Positions 17,485 to 27,359 are shown, counted from the first letter of the stretch. The stretch is DNA of 64,000 nt from Allomuricauda ruestringensis DSM 13258 (GCF_000224085.1 NC_015945.1:1995501-2059500), one strand, 5' to 3'. The notes: generated by a model not told the origin, from the sequence alone. Program-made: numbers and translations.

Positions 17485-17952
17485 TCATTTCCAGTTTTGG
17501 CCCTTTATTCCCATCGTAGCTTTTAGAATGTCTTTTTGGGATATTTGACCAACAAGTTTTCCGTTTTCCAAAATAGGGAAACGGCGTCTTCTGACTTCGA
17601 GGAACATTTTTGCTGCATCAAAGATGTTCATATTGCCATCAATGGTCTCTACATTTTTAATCATTCGAAGTTCTACTTTGCTGTGCTCCATGGGTAAATT
17701 GTAATACCTACTGTCACTAATATGCTTTATACAATCCCCTTCTGAAATAATCCCTATCAACTCGTTGTTTTCGTTAACGACCGGACCTCCCGAAATTTTA
17801 TGCCGTATCAAAGCTTCGATGACCTCCTCTATAGATTGGTCAGGACTAAAGGTGATTAGGTCCCGAGTCATATAATCACTCACTTTTAGCGGTATTTCTT
17901 TGGGTATTTCCTTTACCCTTTTTCCTGTGTAACTCTTGATTCCCATATCCAA
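17485..17952 (-). CDS. CBS-pair domain protein
   Basis: 155 residues with two CBS motifs and nothing else. The first runs about 25-85 (VSDYMTRDLITFSPDQSIEEVIEAL, IGIISEGDCIKHI) and the second about 95-150 (NMNIFDAAKMFLEVRRRRFPILENGKLVGQISQKDILKA). Such stand-alone pairs usually bind adenine nucleotides and regulate a partner. The partner is not evident. It is convergent with the metallophosphoesterase gene and divergent, across 263 bp, from a thioredoxin-like gene. Confidence 0.9.
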   Translation of the reverse strand: MDMGIKSYTGKRVKEIPKEIPLKVSDYMTRDLITFSPDQSIEEVIEALIRHKISGGPVVNENNELIGIISEGDCIKHISDSRYYNLPMEHSKVELRMIKNVETIDGNMNIFDAAKMFLEVRRRRFPILENGKLVGQISQKDILKATMGIKGQNWK

Positions 17953-18215
17953 ATTTTTTAATCCCTCTATTAAATATATTGAATTTCAGTGACTTAAAAT
18001 CATAAAAAGTGTAAATTAATTACTTGTGGAATATGGTTGTATGATGATTAAATTGTACTGTTTGTTAGAACAAATATTGGAATGAGACATGGTAATAGGG
18101 CACTATATGCTGAGATGGTTTAATGAAAATTTGCCATGGACTGTAGGGTAAAGCATTGACTTGCTATAAAAACATTCACATTTTTTCTTACTTTTGATTG
18201 TAAACCTTAGAATAC
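17953..18215. other. 263-bp intergenic region
   Basis: AT-rich spacer between the divergent CBS and thioredoxin-like genes. TACTTTTG at 18189-18196 matches the -7 consensus for the rightward gene, but the nearest upstream TTG (18161-18163) is 25 nt away, so the promoter is incomplete by eye. Nothing else is recognised. Confidence 0.4.
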
Positions 18216-18515
18216 ATGTCCAAATTTGGTGAACTTATAGATTTACAAGTCCCTGTATTGTTAGACTTTTATGCAGAATGGAACCAGGAGTCCACTTCCA
18301 TGCACCCTGTTTTGAGTGATGTGGCCGCTGCCCTTGGTGATAAGGGAAAGGTTATAAAAATTGATGTGGACAAAAACAAGGAACTTTCGCAGGCACTCCG
18401 CATTAAGGGACTGCCCACTTTAATGATCTACAAAAAAGGTGAGATGGTTTGGCGCCAAAGCGGGGAGCAGGACGCCAATACGCTCATAGGTATCCTAAAC
18501 GAATATATCCAATAA
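18216..18515 (+). CDS. thioredoxin-fold protein lacking the CxxC active site
   Basis: 99 residues with a full thioredoxin outline: VPVLLDFYAEW, KVIKIDVDKNKELSQALRIKGLPTLMIYKKGEMV, and the cis-Pro at residue 67. Where thioredoxins have WCGPC this protein has WNQES (22-26), so both redox cysteines are replaced (Asn23, Ser26) and no other cysteine exists. It cannot perform disulfide exchange and more likely acts as a binding or scaffold protein. Cytoplasmic, no signal peptide. It is a single gene followed by a repeat element. Confidence 0.85.
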   Translation: MSKFGELIDLQVPVLLDFYAEWNQESTSMHPVLSDVAAALGDKGKVIKIDVDKNKELSQALRIKGLPTLMIYKKGEMVWRQSGEQDANTLIGILNEYIQ

Positions 18516-18546
18516 AGAAAGAGGCTATAAAGCATTGAAACACGTC

Positions 18547-18636
18547 ATTCTGAATTCCTGCCGGCAGGCAAGGTATTTCAGAATCTCATCATACTGATAA
18601 ACAAATCGCTATGAGAACCTGAATCAAGTTCAGGTT
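18547..18636. repeat. composite palindromic intergenic repeat
   Basis: ATTCTGAA (18547-18554) pairs with TTCAGAAT (18577-18584), enclosing the perfect palindrome CCTGCCGGCAGG (18557-18568). A second hairpin AACCTGAA (18616-18623) / TTCAGGTT (18629-18636) follows. A related short palindrome, ATTCCTG/CAGGAAT, occurs near 63769-63789. The layout suggests dispersed repeats inserted between convergent genes, possibly also serving as a transcription end. Confidence 0.65.
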
Positions 18637-18674
18637 GACGAAAATCGACATTTTAAACAGGCTCTTTATGTTTT

Positions 18675-21600
18675 TTATTCTTCAGGAAGTGTGGAATCCG
18701 GAACACTTTCTATGGTATCCAGCAAGATGGAATCTTCCATATCCGGGTCAAGGGGGAGTGGTTCGTCCAAACTCTCTTCTTCTTCATCCACAAACTGCGA
18801 AAACTTATCTATATACTCATTGAAAATGACCGTTTCCGATTCGGCTAGTTCCTTGTCGTTGTTTTCGATTAGGATATCAATGTTCCTGCGGTATGCTTGC
18901 ATATCGGACAGGATATCGTCAATTTTATCGTACTGCTCATCCAAAGGAATGTTGGCATAATACTCCAAATGTTCTTGATATACTTTTTTGAGCTTGCCGA
19001 ACAACGCACGGGCCTTTTCGGTCTCGCCGACTTTGTAGTACCCATCTACAAATGGTTCCACAAAGGCATAAAAGCCATAATGGTCCACTGGCATGTTGTC
19101 CATGGCAATGTTGATGACACCTTTGGCCTTGTCTATTTTGTTTTCTTCGATAAGGGTTTCCATCAAACGGGCCAAATTGCTCCTAAAGGAGAGCCCTTGG
19201 GAACGTGTTTGTGGGTCATGATAGATTTCATCGCTTCCAGAGTTGCCCCATTCCCAATCTTTGACGATGTCGTACATCAAATCAGAATCGATACGGCCCA
19301 TTTCAAAGGAGTTTCGGTTCGGGGTTTTGATGGGCACCAATTTGTACACCAGACCATCCAGTTGCAGATAATCCTTCATCCAAATGTATTCGGCGCTGTC
19401 AAAACTACCCCCGGAGAAATAAATCGGACGTTTCCAATCGTTGTTGGCAATCAAATCCAACATCAGTATTCTATTTTTTGGAAGTGCGCTCTGCGGCAAA
19501 TCAATATCAATATAATCCACAATAAGGGCGGAGTCTTTTTCCTTGACCAACCCACTTTCCAGTACATTTTTCTTGTTGACCGGAATCCTGATTTTATTGG
19601 TAGGATAGTACACAATGTCCAGGGTACTTTCAGAGTAATTGCTTAAATCTGCTCCTTGATTAGTGAGTATATGCCTGAATTTGGTTTGGGGCCTATCACT
19701 CCCGATCCAGTTCATAAAATCCTTGATGCTCCAACGATTTTCGGTAATGCCTTGATAGTAAACTGCATCCCGGGTTCCATAACTATACTTGTCGTGGGTC
19801 AATTGGGAGGGTATAGGGTCACTCTCGTAGGCTTTGCGTTTCATTTGGTCTATGTACCAATCCGTAGCAAAAAGGCTGGTGTTTACCACGCGGACATCTG
19901 TCCTGTACTTTTCAATCTCTTGAGCGTACCAAATCGGGAAGGTGTCGTTGTCCCCAATAGTGAACAGAATCGCCCCTGCATCTTCTTGGCAGGAGTCGAG
20001 ATAGGCTTTAGCAGTTGCTGGGGCGGTATATCGGTCGGATCTATCGTGATCGTTCCAGTTTTGGAAGGCCATTAAGAGGGGTACGGCCAACAGACACAAT
20101 ATTGTGATGGCTGGTGCTGCAATTTTTGCAGAAAATATTTTTTTGAATTCTTCAAAGAGCCCATAAACCCCAATACCAATCCAAATACAGAAAACATAAA
20201 AAGATCCCACCAAGGAATAATCCCTTTCCCTAGGTTGGAAAATGTAGGGGTTGGTGTAAAACTGAATCGCCAGGCCCGTAAATATAAAGAACACGAAGAG
20301 GACCCAGAACTGTTTCGGGTTTTTGGATATCTGGAATACAATGCCCAAAATTCCGAGTAACAACGGTAGGAAGAAATAGGTATTTCTTCCTTTGTTGTTT
20401 TTCCAGTCGCTGGGAAGGTTTTCTTGGCTTCCCAACCTAATGCTATCAATAAAATTGATACCGCTCAACCAGTTTCCGTTTTCATCGTATCTGCCTTGTA
20501 CATCGTTTTGCTTTCCGACAAAATTCCACATAAAGTAGCGCATGTACATGTAGCTGAACTGGAAATCAAAAAGGTATTCTAGGTTTTGTCCCAATGTTGG
20601 AGGCTCTACTTCGATATACTGGCCGAATTCCCGTAAAAATCGAATGTATTGTTCGGTGTCGAGCTCCCCTTGGGAGTATGCCGTTTTAAATTGGTTTACG
20701 GCATCCCTAAGGTCGTTGTTGGAGATGTATTCCGATTTTATCCGAAATTCCAGCGCACCAAAATAGCGCATGTAATTTTCGGCATGTTGGTCGCTCCACA
20801 TTCTGGGCAAAATGCCCACATGCTTTTCGTTGGGTCCGGGTAAGGCACCTTTGTAGTGGTTTACAATAACATATTTTCCCAGTTCCAGATCTTTTTCATA
20901 TTTGGGGCTGTCATCCCTATCTTCTCCAGCGGGAGCAAAGGTATCCGAATAATAAGCGCCATAAACGGGACTGTCCACACCTGGATATTGTTCCCTGTTG
21001 TAGTAGGCCAAAAGGGCCCTTGCATCGGCAGGATTGTTTTCGTTGACTACGGTTTTTGCATTTGCACGGATGGGAAGCATTAACCAAGATGAAAATCCAA
21101 GGAAGAGGAACATGAGGCAAAGCACCACGATGTTCGCATTGTAGTAATTATGTTTTCGGGTATATCTCAATCCAAAATAGAAAGCAGCTACAAATAGGAG
21201 CCCCATAATAATGGAACCTGAATTGAACGGAAGTCCAATTTCATTGATAAAGAAAACCTCGCTCCATCCAAAAAGCTCCAGTACATAGGTCAAAGAGAAT
21301 TTGTAAACCAGGATGAGCACCGCCACCACTGCAATATTGGCCAACAAAAAGTTCTTTACCGTTGTAATCTTATACTTTTTAAAGTAATACAGCAAACCTA
21401 TTGATGGAATGGCCAAAAAGCCCATAAACTGAATCCCAAAGGTGAGTCCGATCACAAAACAGATAAGCATAAGCCAACGGTGACCTCTGGGGTCTCCCAA
21501 ATTGTCGGTCCATTTTAAGCCCAGCCAGAGCAACAGGGCCATAATTAAACTGGCCATGGCGTATACTTCGGTTTCTACGGCATTGAACCAAAAACTATCT

Positions 21601-22007
21601 GAAAAAGTAAAGGCAAGCGCTCCAACAAGTCCGCTTCCAAAAACAGCAATAGCTTTGCTATTGGTGATTTCACTCTTTTTGGAAATCATTTTCCCGACCA
21701 AATTGGTAATGGTCCAGAAGGTGAACAATACGGCAAATGCACTCGAAACAACGGAGACTGCATTTACCATAAGCGCTATTTTGGTCTCATCGCCAAAGGC
21801 GAACATGGCAAAAAATGCACCTATCATTTGCAGCAATGGAGCCCCAGGTGGGTGTCCAACTTGCAATTTTGCTGAAGTGGAAATATACTCCCCTGCATCC
21901 CAAAAACTTCCTGTGGGTTCAACGGTCAGGGCATAAACTATAAACGCGATGGCGAAGGAAGTCCATCCAAGGATGGTATCCCATTTTTTGAAGTCTTTTG
22001 CAAACAT
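18675..22007 (-). CDS. DUF2723 family membrane protein (GT117-type glycosyltransferase)
   Basis: About 1110 residues from the ATG at 22007 (MFAKDFKKWDTILGW). An upstream in-frame start at 22088 would add 27 non-typical residues. The first ~620 residues hold a dozen or more hydrophobic helices, with the family signature EPTGSFWDAGEYISTSAKLQVGHPPGAP just after helix 1, a loop comparable to that of protein O-mannosyltransferases with acidic residues for catalysis. The remainder is soluble: INRW-type and GDNDTFPIWYAQEIE segments, then helices resembling TPR repeats, ending in an acidic tail. A role in protein glycosylation or surface glycan assembly is likely but unproven. Confidence 0.88.
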   Translation of the reverse strand: MFAKDFKKWDTILGWTSFAIAFIVYALTVEPTGSFWDAGEYISTSAKLQVGHPPGAPLLQMIGAFFAMFAFGDETKIALMVNAVSVVSSAFAVLFTFWTITNLVGKMISKKSEITNSKAIAVFGSGLVGALAFTFSDSFWFNAVETEVYAMASLIMALLLWLGLKWTDNLGDPRGHRWLMLICFVIGLTFGIQFMGFLAIPSIGLLYYFKKYKITTVKNFLLANIAVVAVLILVYKFSLTYVLELFGWSEVFFINEIGLPFNSGSIIMGLLFVAAFYFGLRYTRKHNYYNANIVVLCLMFLFLGFSSWLMLPIRANAKTVVNENNPADARALLAYYNREQYPGVDSPVYGAYYSDTFAPAGEDRDDSPKYEKDLELGKYVIVNHYKGALPGPNEKHVGILPRMWSDQHAENYMRYFGALEFRIKSEYISNNDLRDAVNQFKTAYSQGELDTEQYIRFLREFGQYIEVEPPTLGQNLEYLFDFQFSYMYMRYFMWNFVGKQNDVQGRYDENGNWLSGINFIDSIRLGSQENLPSDWKNNKGRNTYFFLPLLLGILGIVFQISKNPKQFWVLFVFFIFTGLAIQFYTNPYIFQPRERDYSLVGSFYVFCIWIGIGVYGLFEEFKKIFSAKIAAPAITILCLLAVPLLMAFQNWNDHDRSDRYTAPATAKAYLDSCQEDAGAILFTIGDNDTFPIWYAQEIEKYRTDVRVVNTSLFATDWYIDQMKRKAYESDPIPSQLTHDKYSYGTRDAVYYQGITENRWSIKDFMNWIGSDRPQTKFRHILTNQGADLSNYSESTLDIVYYPTNKIRIPVNKKNVLESGLVKEKDSALIVDYIDIDLPQSALPKNRILMLDLIANNDWKRPIYFSGGSFDSAEYIWMKDYLQLDGLVYKLVPIKTPNRNSFEMGRIDSDLMYDIVKDWEWGNSGSDEIYHDPQTRSQGLSFRSNLARLMETLIEENKIDKAKGVINIAMDNMPVDHYGFYAFVEPFVDGYYKVGETEKARALFGKLKKVYQEHLEYYANIPLDEQYDKIDDILSDMQAYRRNIDILIENNDKELAESETVIFNEYIDKFSQFVDEEEESLDEPLPLDPDMEDSILLDTIESVPDSTLPEE

Positions 22008-22128
22008 AGAGTTGGTTATTAACCGAATTGTGGCGAATTTAGTAAATCTAGAACAGATGCCTAACCCTTTTTGGAAAACCTTTAACACCCTTGTTTAAGA
22101 AAAATAGCGTGTATTCTTGTCAAAAATA

Positions 22129-22159
22129 TTTGTTGAAACCAAAGTTTGTTTTAAATTTG
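22129..22159 (+). promoter_or_regulatory. promoter of tRNA-Gln
   Basis: TTTG at 22129-22132, a 19-nt spacer, then TAAATTTG at 22152-22159: an exact match to the Bacteroidota housekeeping promoter. Transcription would begin about 22165, just before the tRNA. Confidence 0.8.
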
Positions 22160-22177
22160 CACGCTCAAATATGGCAC

Positions 22178-22249
22178 TGACCCATGGTGTAATTGGCAAC
22201 ACAGCTGGTTTTGGTCCAGTCGTTCTAGGTTCGAGTCCTAGTGGGTCAA
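22178..22249 (+). tRNA. tRNA-Gln (anticodon UUG)
   Basis: A 72-nt cloverleaf. The acceptor stem TGACCCA pairs with TGGGTCA (22242-22248). The anticodon stem GCTGG/CCAGT frames loop TTTTGGT with anticodon TTG. The T-arm is CTAGG-TTCGAGT-CCTAG and the discriminator is A. No CCA is encoded. It reads CAA (and CAG by wobble). A single-gene unit with its own promoter and terminator. Confidence 0.95.
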
Positions 22250-22253
22250 CGGA

Positions 22254-22292
22254 AAGCCCCTTAAATCATTGATTTAAGGGGCTTGTTTTTTA
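22254..22292 (+). terminator. rho-independent terminator after tRNA-Gln
   Basis: AAGCCCCTTAAATCA / TGATTTAAGGGGCTT is a near-perfect 15-bp stem (22254-22284) followed by GTTTTTT. It is 5 nt downstream of the tRNA and may also serve the convergent YkgJ gene. Confidence 0.85.
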
Positions 22293-22308
22293 ATTAGGTC
22301 GGATTCTT

Positions 22309-22911
22309 TTAAACACACTCTCTGTCCAAGCTGGGAACAGGCCTGTAGGTATAGTATTGTAAAACTTCTTCCAAAGCCATTTTAAGAGCTTTGTTTATGG
22401 GCATTATTTTGGAGCCCAATTGAAAATCGATTTGATTTAATTGCATATAATAGTCCGTAAAGACAGGGACATCCATTCCTTTCAAAATAGCTTCGGACGC
22501 AACAAGATAGTTGTCGGCCTGTTCTTCTTTGATGGTTTTACAAGTTGCCAATCGTAAATTGCCATATTTGTCCCTGTTCGTGGCGTAGCCAAATAATCTG
22601 CACATTAAGCCTCTATGACGGTAACTCCCACAATGGCCTTTACCTATAATGGAAACAGGTGTCAGCATAAAGCAGGTCATAATCGGGTATTCATTGATAC
22701 TTGTAAGTGCATCCTCCGCTTTACCAGATAAAAATAGATGAAATGCCCAAGGTAAAAACTCCAAAGGAGAAGCTTCAATATTAGGGTAAGTACAACATTT
22801 TCCGCAACCCGAAACACAGCCAATTCCAGATGCTTTTTGAAATTGAAGGGTTTCTTTCTCCAATTGATCAAATAACCTTTCAACCAATTGAACTTTATTT
22901 TCCAGTGTCAT
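22309..22911 (-). CDS. YkgJ family cysteine-cluster protein
   Basis: 200 residues. The cluster C-x3-C-x2-CC near residues 32-40 (CVSGCGKCC), then a lone Cys in YPIMTCFML and the pair in GHCGSYRHRGLMCRLFGY, match the CxxCxxCC (UPF0153/YkgJ) family, thought to bind zinc or an iron-sulfur cluster. Function is unknown. Cytoplasmic. The gene is convergent with tRNA-Gln and shares its terminator region. Confidence 0.85.
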   Translation of the reverse strand: MTLENKVQLVERLFDQLEKETLQFQKASGIGCVSGCGKCCTYPNIEASPLEFLPWAFHLFLSGKAEDALTSINEYPIMTCFMLTPVSIIGKGHCGSYRHRGLMCRLFGYATNRDKYGNLRLATCKTIKEEQADNYLVASEAILKGMDVPVFTDYYMQLNQIDFQLGSKIMPINKALKMALEEVLQYYTYRPVPSLDRECV

Positions 22912-23128
22912 TATTCTTTATCGAAAGTATGTTTTATTTCGATACAGAGGCAACATAAATTCAATTGATTTTTTTGATACCACCTTATGTTGGAAATACC
23001 CAAACCATTGTAGAAACTCAAAACGATAAAATATAGGAAATACCAATGGAAAAGGACTTCCAACCTGAAGCAATTACAACAATTGTGAATCAACTACAAG
23101 AGACATTTATCTGGTTTTAGGTAATGCG

Positions 23129-26100
23129 TTAGTTGTTGTTCACGCGGTATGTTACCCCTCGGTTGGTGATGACTCTTCCCGTTTTTACAGTTAAAGATGC
23201 CATGTCCGAAGTGATTGGGCTGCAGCTTCCGGTACTGCTGGAGGCATGTACACGGAAAATATATCCATTTTTAGAGGTGTCTGGCGAGTTCACGCTAAGG
23301 TTTGCTGTTTGCGTTCCCGAGTATTCAGCTCCATCCGAGATAAGGGCAAAATTGGTTCCACCATCTGTACTTACCTCCCATTGATAGGTATCTACGTTGA
23401 TAGCTGTAACCGAAAAACTTCCATTATTGCCCATAACAACTGTTTGATCTGTGGGTTGTGATGATATGGTGAAAGGTGTTATCGTAATGATTTGCTCCAC
23501 ATCAGTGGTGTTTCCAGCCGTATCTGTAATCCTGTATGTACGTGTAATGATTTCCGGATTGCTTCCTCCATCGCTAACATCACTCACAAAAACTACCGTT
23601 GGATTTGGGTCGCAATTATCGGCTTCATCTGTTATTACGGCTTCATCTGGTGTAGGAATGTCAGCCGAACAATTCACCATTATTGGAGCTGGAGCACTTG
23701 CTGTGGGTGCTGTTGACTCAACAGTAATCATTGTCGTAGCTGCCAAGTCTGGATGAGTGGGATCTCCGGGCATGCCTCCATATTCTACCAAATATCCTTT
23801 TGGTTGATAATCCCCGCTAGCAGCTCCTGTGTTGGAAAGGTCGTTCCAAGACCCGGGCAATCCAACCCCTGGAGCAGTGATGTGGGCATAATCCTCGTCT
23901 CCGGATTGATTGGGCTCGCCGGAATTCCAAAATTCATAACCAAAAGCGGTTCCACCGCCAGTTCCCCTCCAGAACAAGGTTCCTGCTTCAGGGCCGGTTA
24001 CCCAGTACCAATCTCCTTCGGTGGCGGCATCACTTGCCCCGATCCAACCTGCTCCTGGTGCTTGTGAACCCAACAGATCCGATTCGTCTTGAAAGGAAAT
24101 GGTGGCCAAATAGCCTTGGAGTCCATAAAATGTTCTTAAGGCTGCGGCATCGCGGGCTGCGGTCCAAGTAATTCCTTCGGAAGGGACATACTCATAATAG
24201 TGCCCTGTGGATTCCAAATAGTTAGCCTCGTTCATTACTATGGAAAATGTTCTTGTGTCGCCACTGCTTACGGTGGCCGTAGTTTGGAAAACTACAGCGC
24301 TAATAGCTGCCTCAAATTCGGCCAAGGTCGCCGGCCCTTCCAAGAACAACCTTCCTTCGGAAGTGTCATAGCTGGCCGTTATGTTGGTGTGTGTTCCAGT
24401 TAAACTCAGAACATCGCCGGAAACATCGTAATTTGAAGTAACCTGCACATAAACACCATCCAACGTACTGCTGTCAGCGTCTGAAATATCTACACTTTCT
24501 ACGACAGAAATCGTATTGCCAGGACAAAAAATTTGGTCTCCCGTAGCTGTAATGGATGGTGGGCCGTTATCGTCAAAAGTATCATCCCTAAAATCCAAGT
24601 CACCTCCCGAAGCAACATCGCCATCGGAATCGGGAAGCATCAAAGAACCGCCGTTGGTGTTCATGGGGTTGTCTATAGTCCCCCCGGGGTCGGAATACCC
24701 GGTCGAGCTATCCATATTGTTGTCCAAGCCATCATTATCACTGTCCGATCCAACAAGGGTAAGTGTAGCTTCAATGGTATCCAATGTCCCATCATTATCG
24801 CTGTCGGTATCCATATAATCGGGAGTGCCATCACCATCGGTATCCACAGCCGATAAACCGCTTCCTTCGTAGGCATCATCCAGTCCATTGTTGTTGGAAT
24901 CAACTCCCGAAGGAGCCGTATAGCTTAAAGAAGTTTGTGCTTCTACATTGTCGGGTATGCCGTCACCATCACTATCCAGGTCTTGGTAATTGGGTATGCC
25001 GTCGCCATCGGTATCCACAGTAGAACAATCCAAAGCGTTATCAAAACTGGCGCCATATACTCTTGCTCCAGTCTGCCACGCTTCAACTCGGATGTATTGT
25101 AAACTACTTCCAGAGACCGTAAATGTTACTTCCCGAATTGACCCTGGTGTTGTGCCATTGGCAGTTGCCAACCAAATACTAGTGGTTCCTGATGAATTGG
25201 TGCGTTGGATCTGAATGTCTGTACTTGATACTGCCGGGTCTGCTCCAACAAAAACACTGACATTGGTTCCAATTGGAATAGCTACAGGAAATTGGAGCAA
25301 TAATCTGGAACTTGAGCCTGGATACGTTGTTGGATTGGCCGCATAGGTTGTTCCAGGATTACTTTCTGCATTGGTAGGGTCACTAAAATGTCTTAGGTTT
25401 GTTGCGGTCTGTACAAAGTTTCCGCCAGAACCACATTCATCAGTATCAAGGATTCCATCGTTGTCATCATCAATATCGGCTACATCATCAACACCGTCCC
25501 CATCAAGGTCGGCACTGGCCACACTACAATTCGAGTATAATTTGGAAAACGGGACATTTTGTTTGGACAAGGAAGGTCCTTGATATTGTACGTTCAGCGT
25601 TTCACCGCCCCCGTTTTCAAAAAATAGAACAGTAATGGCATGCAGTCCAGTGGTCAGCGATATATTACCAGACCTTTCTTGTGTGCCGTGGTTTCCATCA
25701 TTGTCAACCACTTCGGTTCCGTCAATAAAAAGCTTGGAGCCGTCGTCCGATGATGTATAAAAGGTGTATGTGCCTTCCGTGTCTATCTGAATGTAGCCCG
25801 AATATCGAATGCTGAAATTATCGGCATCGCCAGGATCTTCTTGGTTTTGTAGTGCATCAACATTAAAACTGGTAAAAGTCCCCGTGCCAATGGATCCGGA
25901 AGTCGGGATGTTGTCCACGGTATTTCCAGGGGGAACGCTGTCATAGAATTGAAAATCAACTTCTCCAGAACATAGGCTCAGGTTTCCTTCCACTGTGACA
26001 TCATCTATATAATAATATTCATTGCTTGAGTCGTTGTACATGCGCACCCTGATTTCCAAAGTGGAGCCTGTTGAAGGGAGGTTGACCATGTAGGAGGTAT

Positions 26101-26542
26101 CCAGCGGATCCCAAGTAGCCCCTGAGACACTTGCAAACTCCACCCAAGAACCTCCGTCAAGCCGGTATTGGCCGATAAAGTAATCCTCCCACCAATCCAT
26201 ATCATCCTCATCGTTCACCCAGGTTTCCATACTAAAACTTACCTCGGTATAGCCATAAATATTGATGGGGTCTGTTTGCCAAACGCCTTCTTCGCCCAAA
26301 TTCCTAGCTCGTAATTCGTTGCTCCGAACAGATAGGCTGTTCCCTCGATCGGTCGTCCAGTCAGAGGCCGAAGGACCAGACGCCGTGCCACTTTGTGTAT
26401 TGTTGTTATAGGAGAAGTTTTCGCTCCAAATAGTGGTTTGGGAAAATGAAAGAAATGTTCCCAGCAGGAAAAATGCGATGATCAGCATCCATCCATTCGG
26501 AAAATGATTCATCTTCTTATCGAAGAAAGAGGTTGTGCCCAT
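23129..26542 (-). CDS. large modular surface protein (PA14, thrombospondin type 3 repeats, C-type lectin, HYR/Ig-like)
   Basis: About 1137 residues. A signal segment ([19 protein letters not shown]) is followed by a jelly-roll-like region ([10 protein letters not shown]) and a PA14 domain near 200-340 ([23 protein letters not shown]). Calcium-binding type 3 repeats of the form [19 protein letters not shown] lie around 350-380 and 515-670. A C-type lectin domain follows near 800-940 ([35 protein letters not shown]). HYR-like (CSADIPTPD) and Ig-like domains end the protein. It is probably carbohydrate-binding at the cell surface. The C-terminus ([11 protein letters not shown]) is not a recognisable type IX sorting domain. 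The start at 26542 was chosen because the promoter at 26564-26593 excludes 26566; 26512 is an alternative. Confidence 0.88.
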   Translation of the reverse strand: MGTTSFFDKKMNHFPNGWMLIIAFFLLGTFLSFSQTTIWSENFSYNNNTQSGTASGPSASDWTTDRGNSLSVRSNELRARNLGEEGVWQTDPINIYGYTEVSFSMETWVNDEDDMDWWEDYFIGQYRLDGGSWVEFASVSGATWDPLDTSYMVNLPSTGSTLEIRVRMYNDSSNEYYYIDDVTVEGNLSLCSGEVDFQFYDSVPPGNTVDNIPTSGSIGTGTFTSFNVDALQNQEDPGDADNFSIRYSGYIQIDTEGTYTFYTSSDDGSKLFIDGTEVVDNDGNHGTQERSGNISLTTGLHAITVLFFENGGGETLNVQYQGPSLSKQNVPFSKLYSNCSVASADLDGDGVDDVADIDDDNDGILDTDECGSGGNFVQTATNLRHFSDPTNAESNPGTTYAANPTTYPGSSSRLLLQFPVAIPIGTNVSVFVGADPAVSSTDIQIQRTNSSGTTSIWLATANGTTPGSIREVTFTVSGSSLQYIRVEAWQTGARVYGASFDNALDCSTVDTDGDGIPNYQDLDSDGDGIPDNVEAQTSLSYTAPSGVDSNNNGLDDAYEGSGLSAVDTDGDGTPDYMDTDSDNDGTLDTIEATLTLVGSDSDNDGLDNNMDSSTGYSDPGGTIDNPMNTNGGSLMLPDSDGDVASGGDLDFRDDTFDDNGPPSITATGDQIFCPGNTISVVESVDISDADSSTLDGVYVQVTSNYDVSGDVLSLTGTHTNITASYDTSEGRLFLEGPATLAEFEAAISAVVFQTTATVSSGDTRTFSIVMNEANYLESTGHYYEYVPSEGITWTAARDAAALRTFYGLQGYLATISFQDESDLLGSQAPGAGWIGASDAATEGDWYWVTGPEAGTLFWRGTGGGTAFGYEFWNSGEPNQSGDEDYAHITAPGVGLPGSWNDLSNTGAASGDYQPKGYLVEYGGMPGDPTHPDLAATTMITVESTAPTASAPAPIMVNCSADIPTPDEAVITDEADNCDPNPTVVFVSDVSDGGSNPEIITRTYRITDTAGNTTDVEQIITITPFTISSQPTDQTVVMGNNGSFSVTAINVDTYQWEVSTDGGTNFALISDGAEYSGTQTANLSVNSPDTSKNGYIFRVHASSSTGSCSPITSDMASLTVKTGRVITNRGVTYRVNNN

Positions 26543-26563
26543 GTACTTTAATTCATTGTACCA

Positions 26564-26593
26564 CAAAATTAGTGGGGGTTCTTTAGCTTCAAA
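26564..26593 (-). promoter_or_regulatory. promoter of the modular surface protein gene
   Basis: On the minus strand TTTG (26593-26590), an 18-nt spacer and TAATTTTG (26571-26564) fit the Bacteroidota consensus. Predicted start of transcription is near 26558, upstream of the ATG at 26542. Confidence 0.6.
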
Positions 26594-26785
26594 ATATTTG
26601 TTGTGAAAGGGGGTGAAACGAATGTTAACCCTATAATAATGTAGGGATTGTTGTTAACATGTTTACAATTTGTCCTATAAATGGCATTCATATTTTACAG
26701 GATTATTGGGAAGCCAATCATCTATATATTATTGTAATACACTGAAAAGTAGATGGCAAAAGCTTCATTTTTGTGCTTGAATGAG

Positions 26786-26817
26786 TTGCACATGCGATAT
26801 TATTTGTTGTATATTTG
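26786..26817 (+). promoter_or_regulatory. promoter of rimP-nusA-infB
   Basis: TTG (26786-26788), a 21-nt spacer and TATATTTG (26810-26817) match the Bacteroidota consensus. Transcription would start near 26823, leaving a leader of about 60 nt that contains a strong hairpin. Confidence 0.65.
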
Positions 26818-26846
26818 CAAAACTGAACGGATATAAAAGTATTCAT

Positions 26847-26871
26847 GAGGGGACCTTGAGTCCCCTCTTTT
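26847..26871 (+). promoter_or_regulatory. terminator-like leader hairpin before rimP
   Basis: GAGGGGAC (26847-26854) pairs perfectly with GTCCCCTC (26860-26867) across CTTGA and is followed by TTTT. It is transcribed ahead of rimP-nusA-infB, 15 nt before the start codon. It could attenuate the operon, with NusA feeding back on its own readthrough, or shield the leader; which of these is not decidable by eye. Confidence 0.6.
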
Positions 26872-26885
26872 ATTACTGATTTCTT

Positions 26886-27347
26886 ATGTTGAAGGATAAA
26901 GTAAAGCAATTGTTGAACAATGCATTGGAAGAACATTCTTCCTTGTTCTTGGTTGATTTTACGATTGGCGGCGATAATAGCATCAAAGTCGTTTTGGACG
27001 GTGATCAAGGAGTTAGTCTGCAAGATTGTATGAATGTTAGCCGGGCCATTGAACATAATTTGGATCGCGAGGAGGAAGATTTTTCCTTGGAGGTGACCTC
27101 GGCTGGAGCTACATCGCCTTTGCAATTGCCACGTCAGTACAACAAAAATATTGGAAGAAAATTACAGGTGAAGACCAGCTCTGGGAAATTGGAAGGAACA
27201 CTGGTGGAAACCTCGATAGATAGTATTACCTTGGAATGGAAGGCGCGAGAGCCCAAACCAGTGGGTAAAGGAAAAATTACAGTGCAGAAAAAGCAGGAAA
27301 TCGCATTTTCTGATATTCAAGAAGCAAAAGTTAAATTAAAATTTTAA
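26886..27347 (+). CDS. rimP: ribosome maturation factor RimP
   Basis: Assists 30S subunit assembly. 153 residues with the family layout: an N-terminal alpha/beta domain (FLVDFTIGGDNSIKVVLDGDQGVSLQDCMNVSRAIEHNLD, with the conserved DVSRAIE-like helix), the EVTSAGATSPLQLPRQYNKNIGRKLQVK junction, and a C-terminal SH3-like barrel ending QEAKVKLKF. First gene of the operon; nusA follows 12 nt downstream. Confidence 0.96.
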   Translation: MLKDKVKQLLNNALEEHSSLFLVDFTIGGDNSIKVVLDGDQGVSLQDCMNVSRAIEHNLDREEEDFSLEVTSAGATSPLQLPRQYNKNIGRKLQVKTSSGKLEGTLVETSIDSITLEWKAREPKPVGKGKITVQKKQEIAFSDIQEAKVKLKF

Positions 27348-27359
27348 TTGTAGTAGAAA

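Noticed and set aside
24600..25050. Periodic repeats that at first sight suggested a tandem DNA array or CRISPR-like structure
   Set aside because: They encode Asp-rich calcium-binding type 3 repeats; the DNA units vary and have no spacers.
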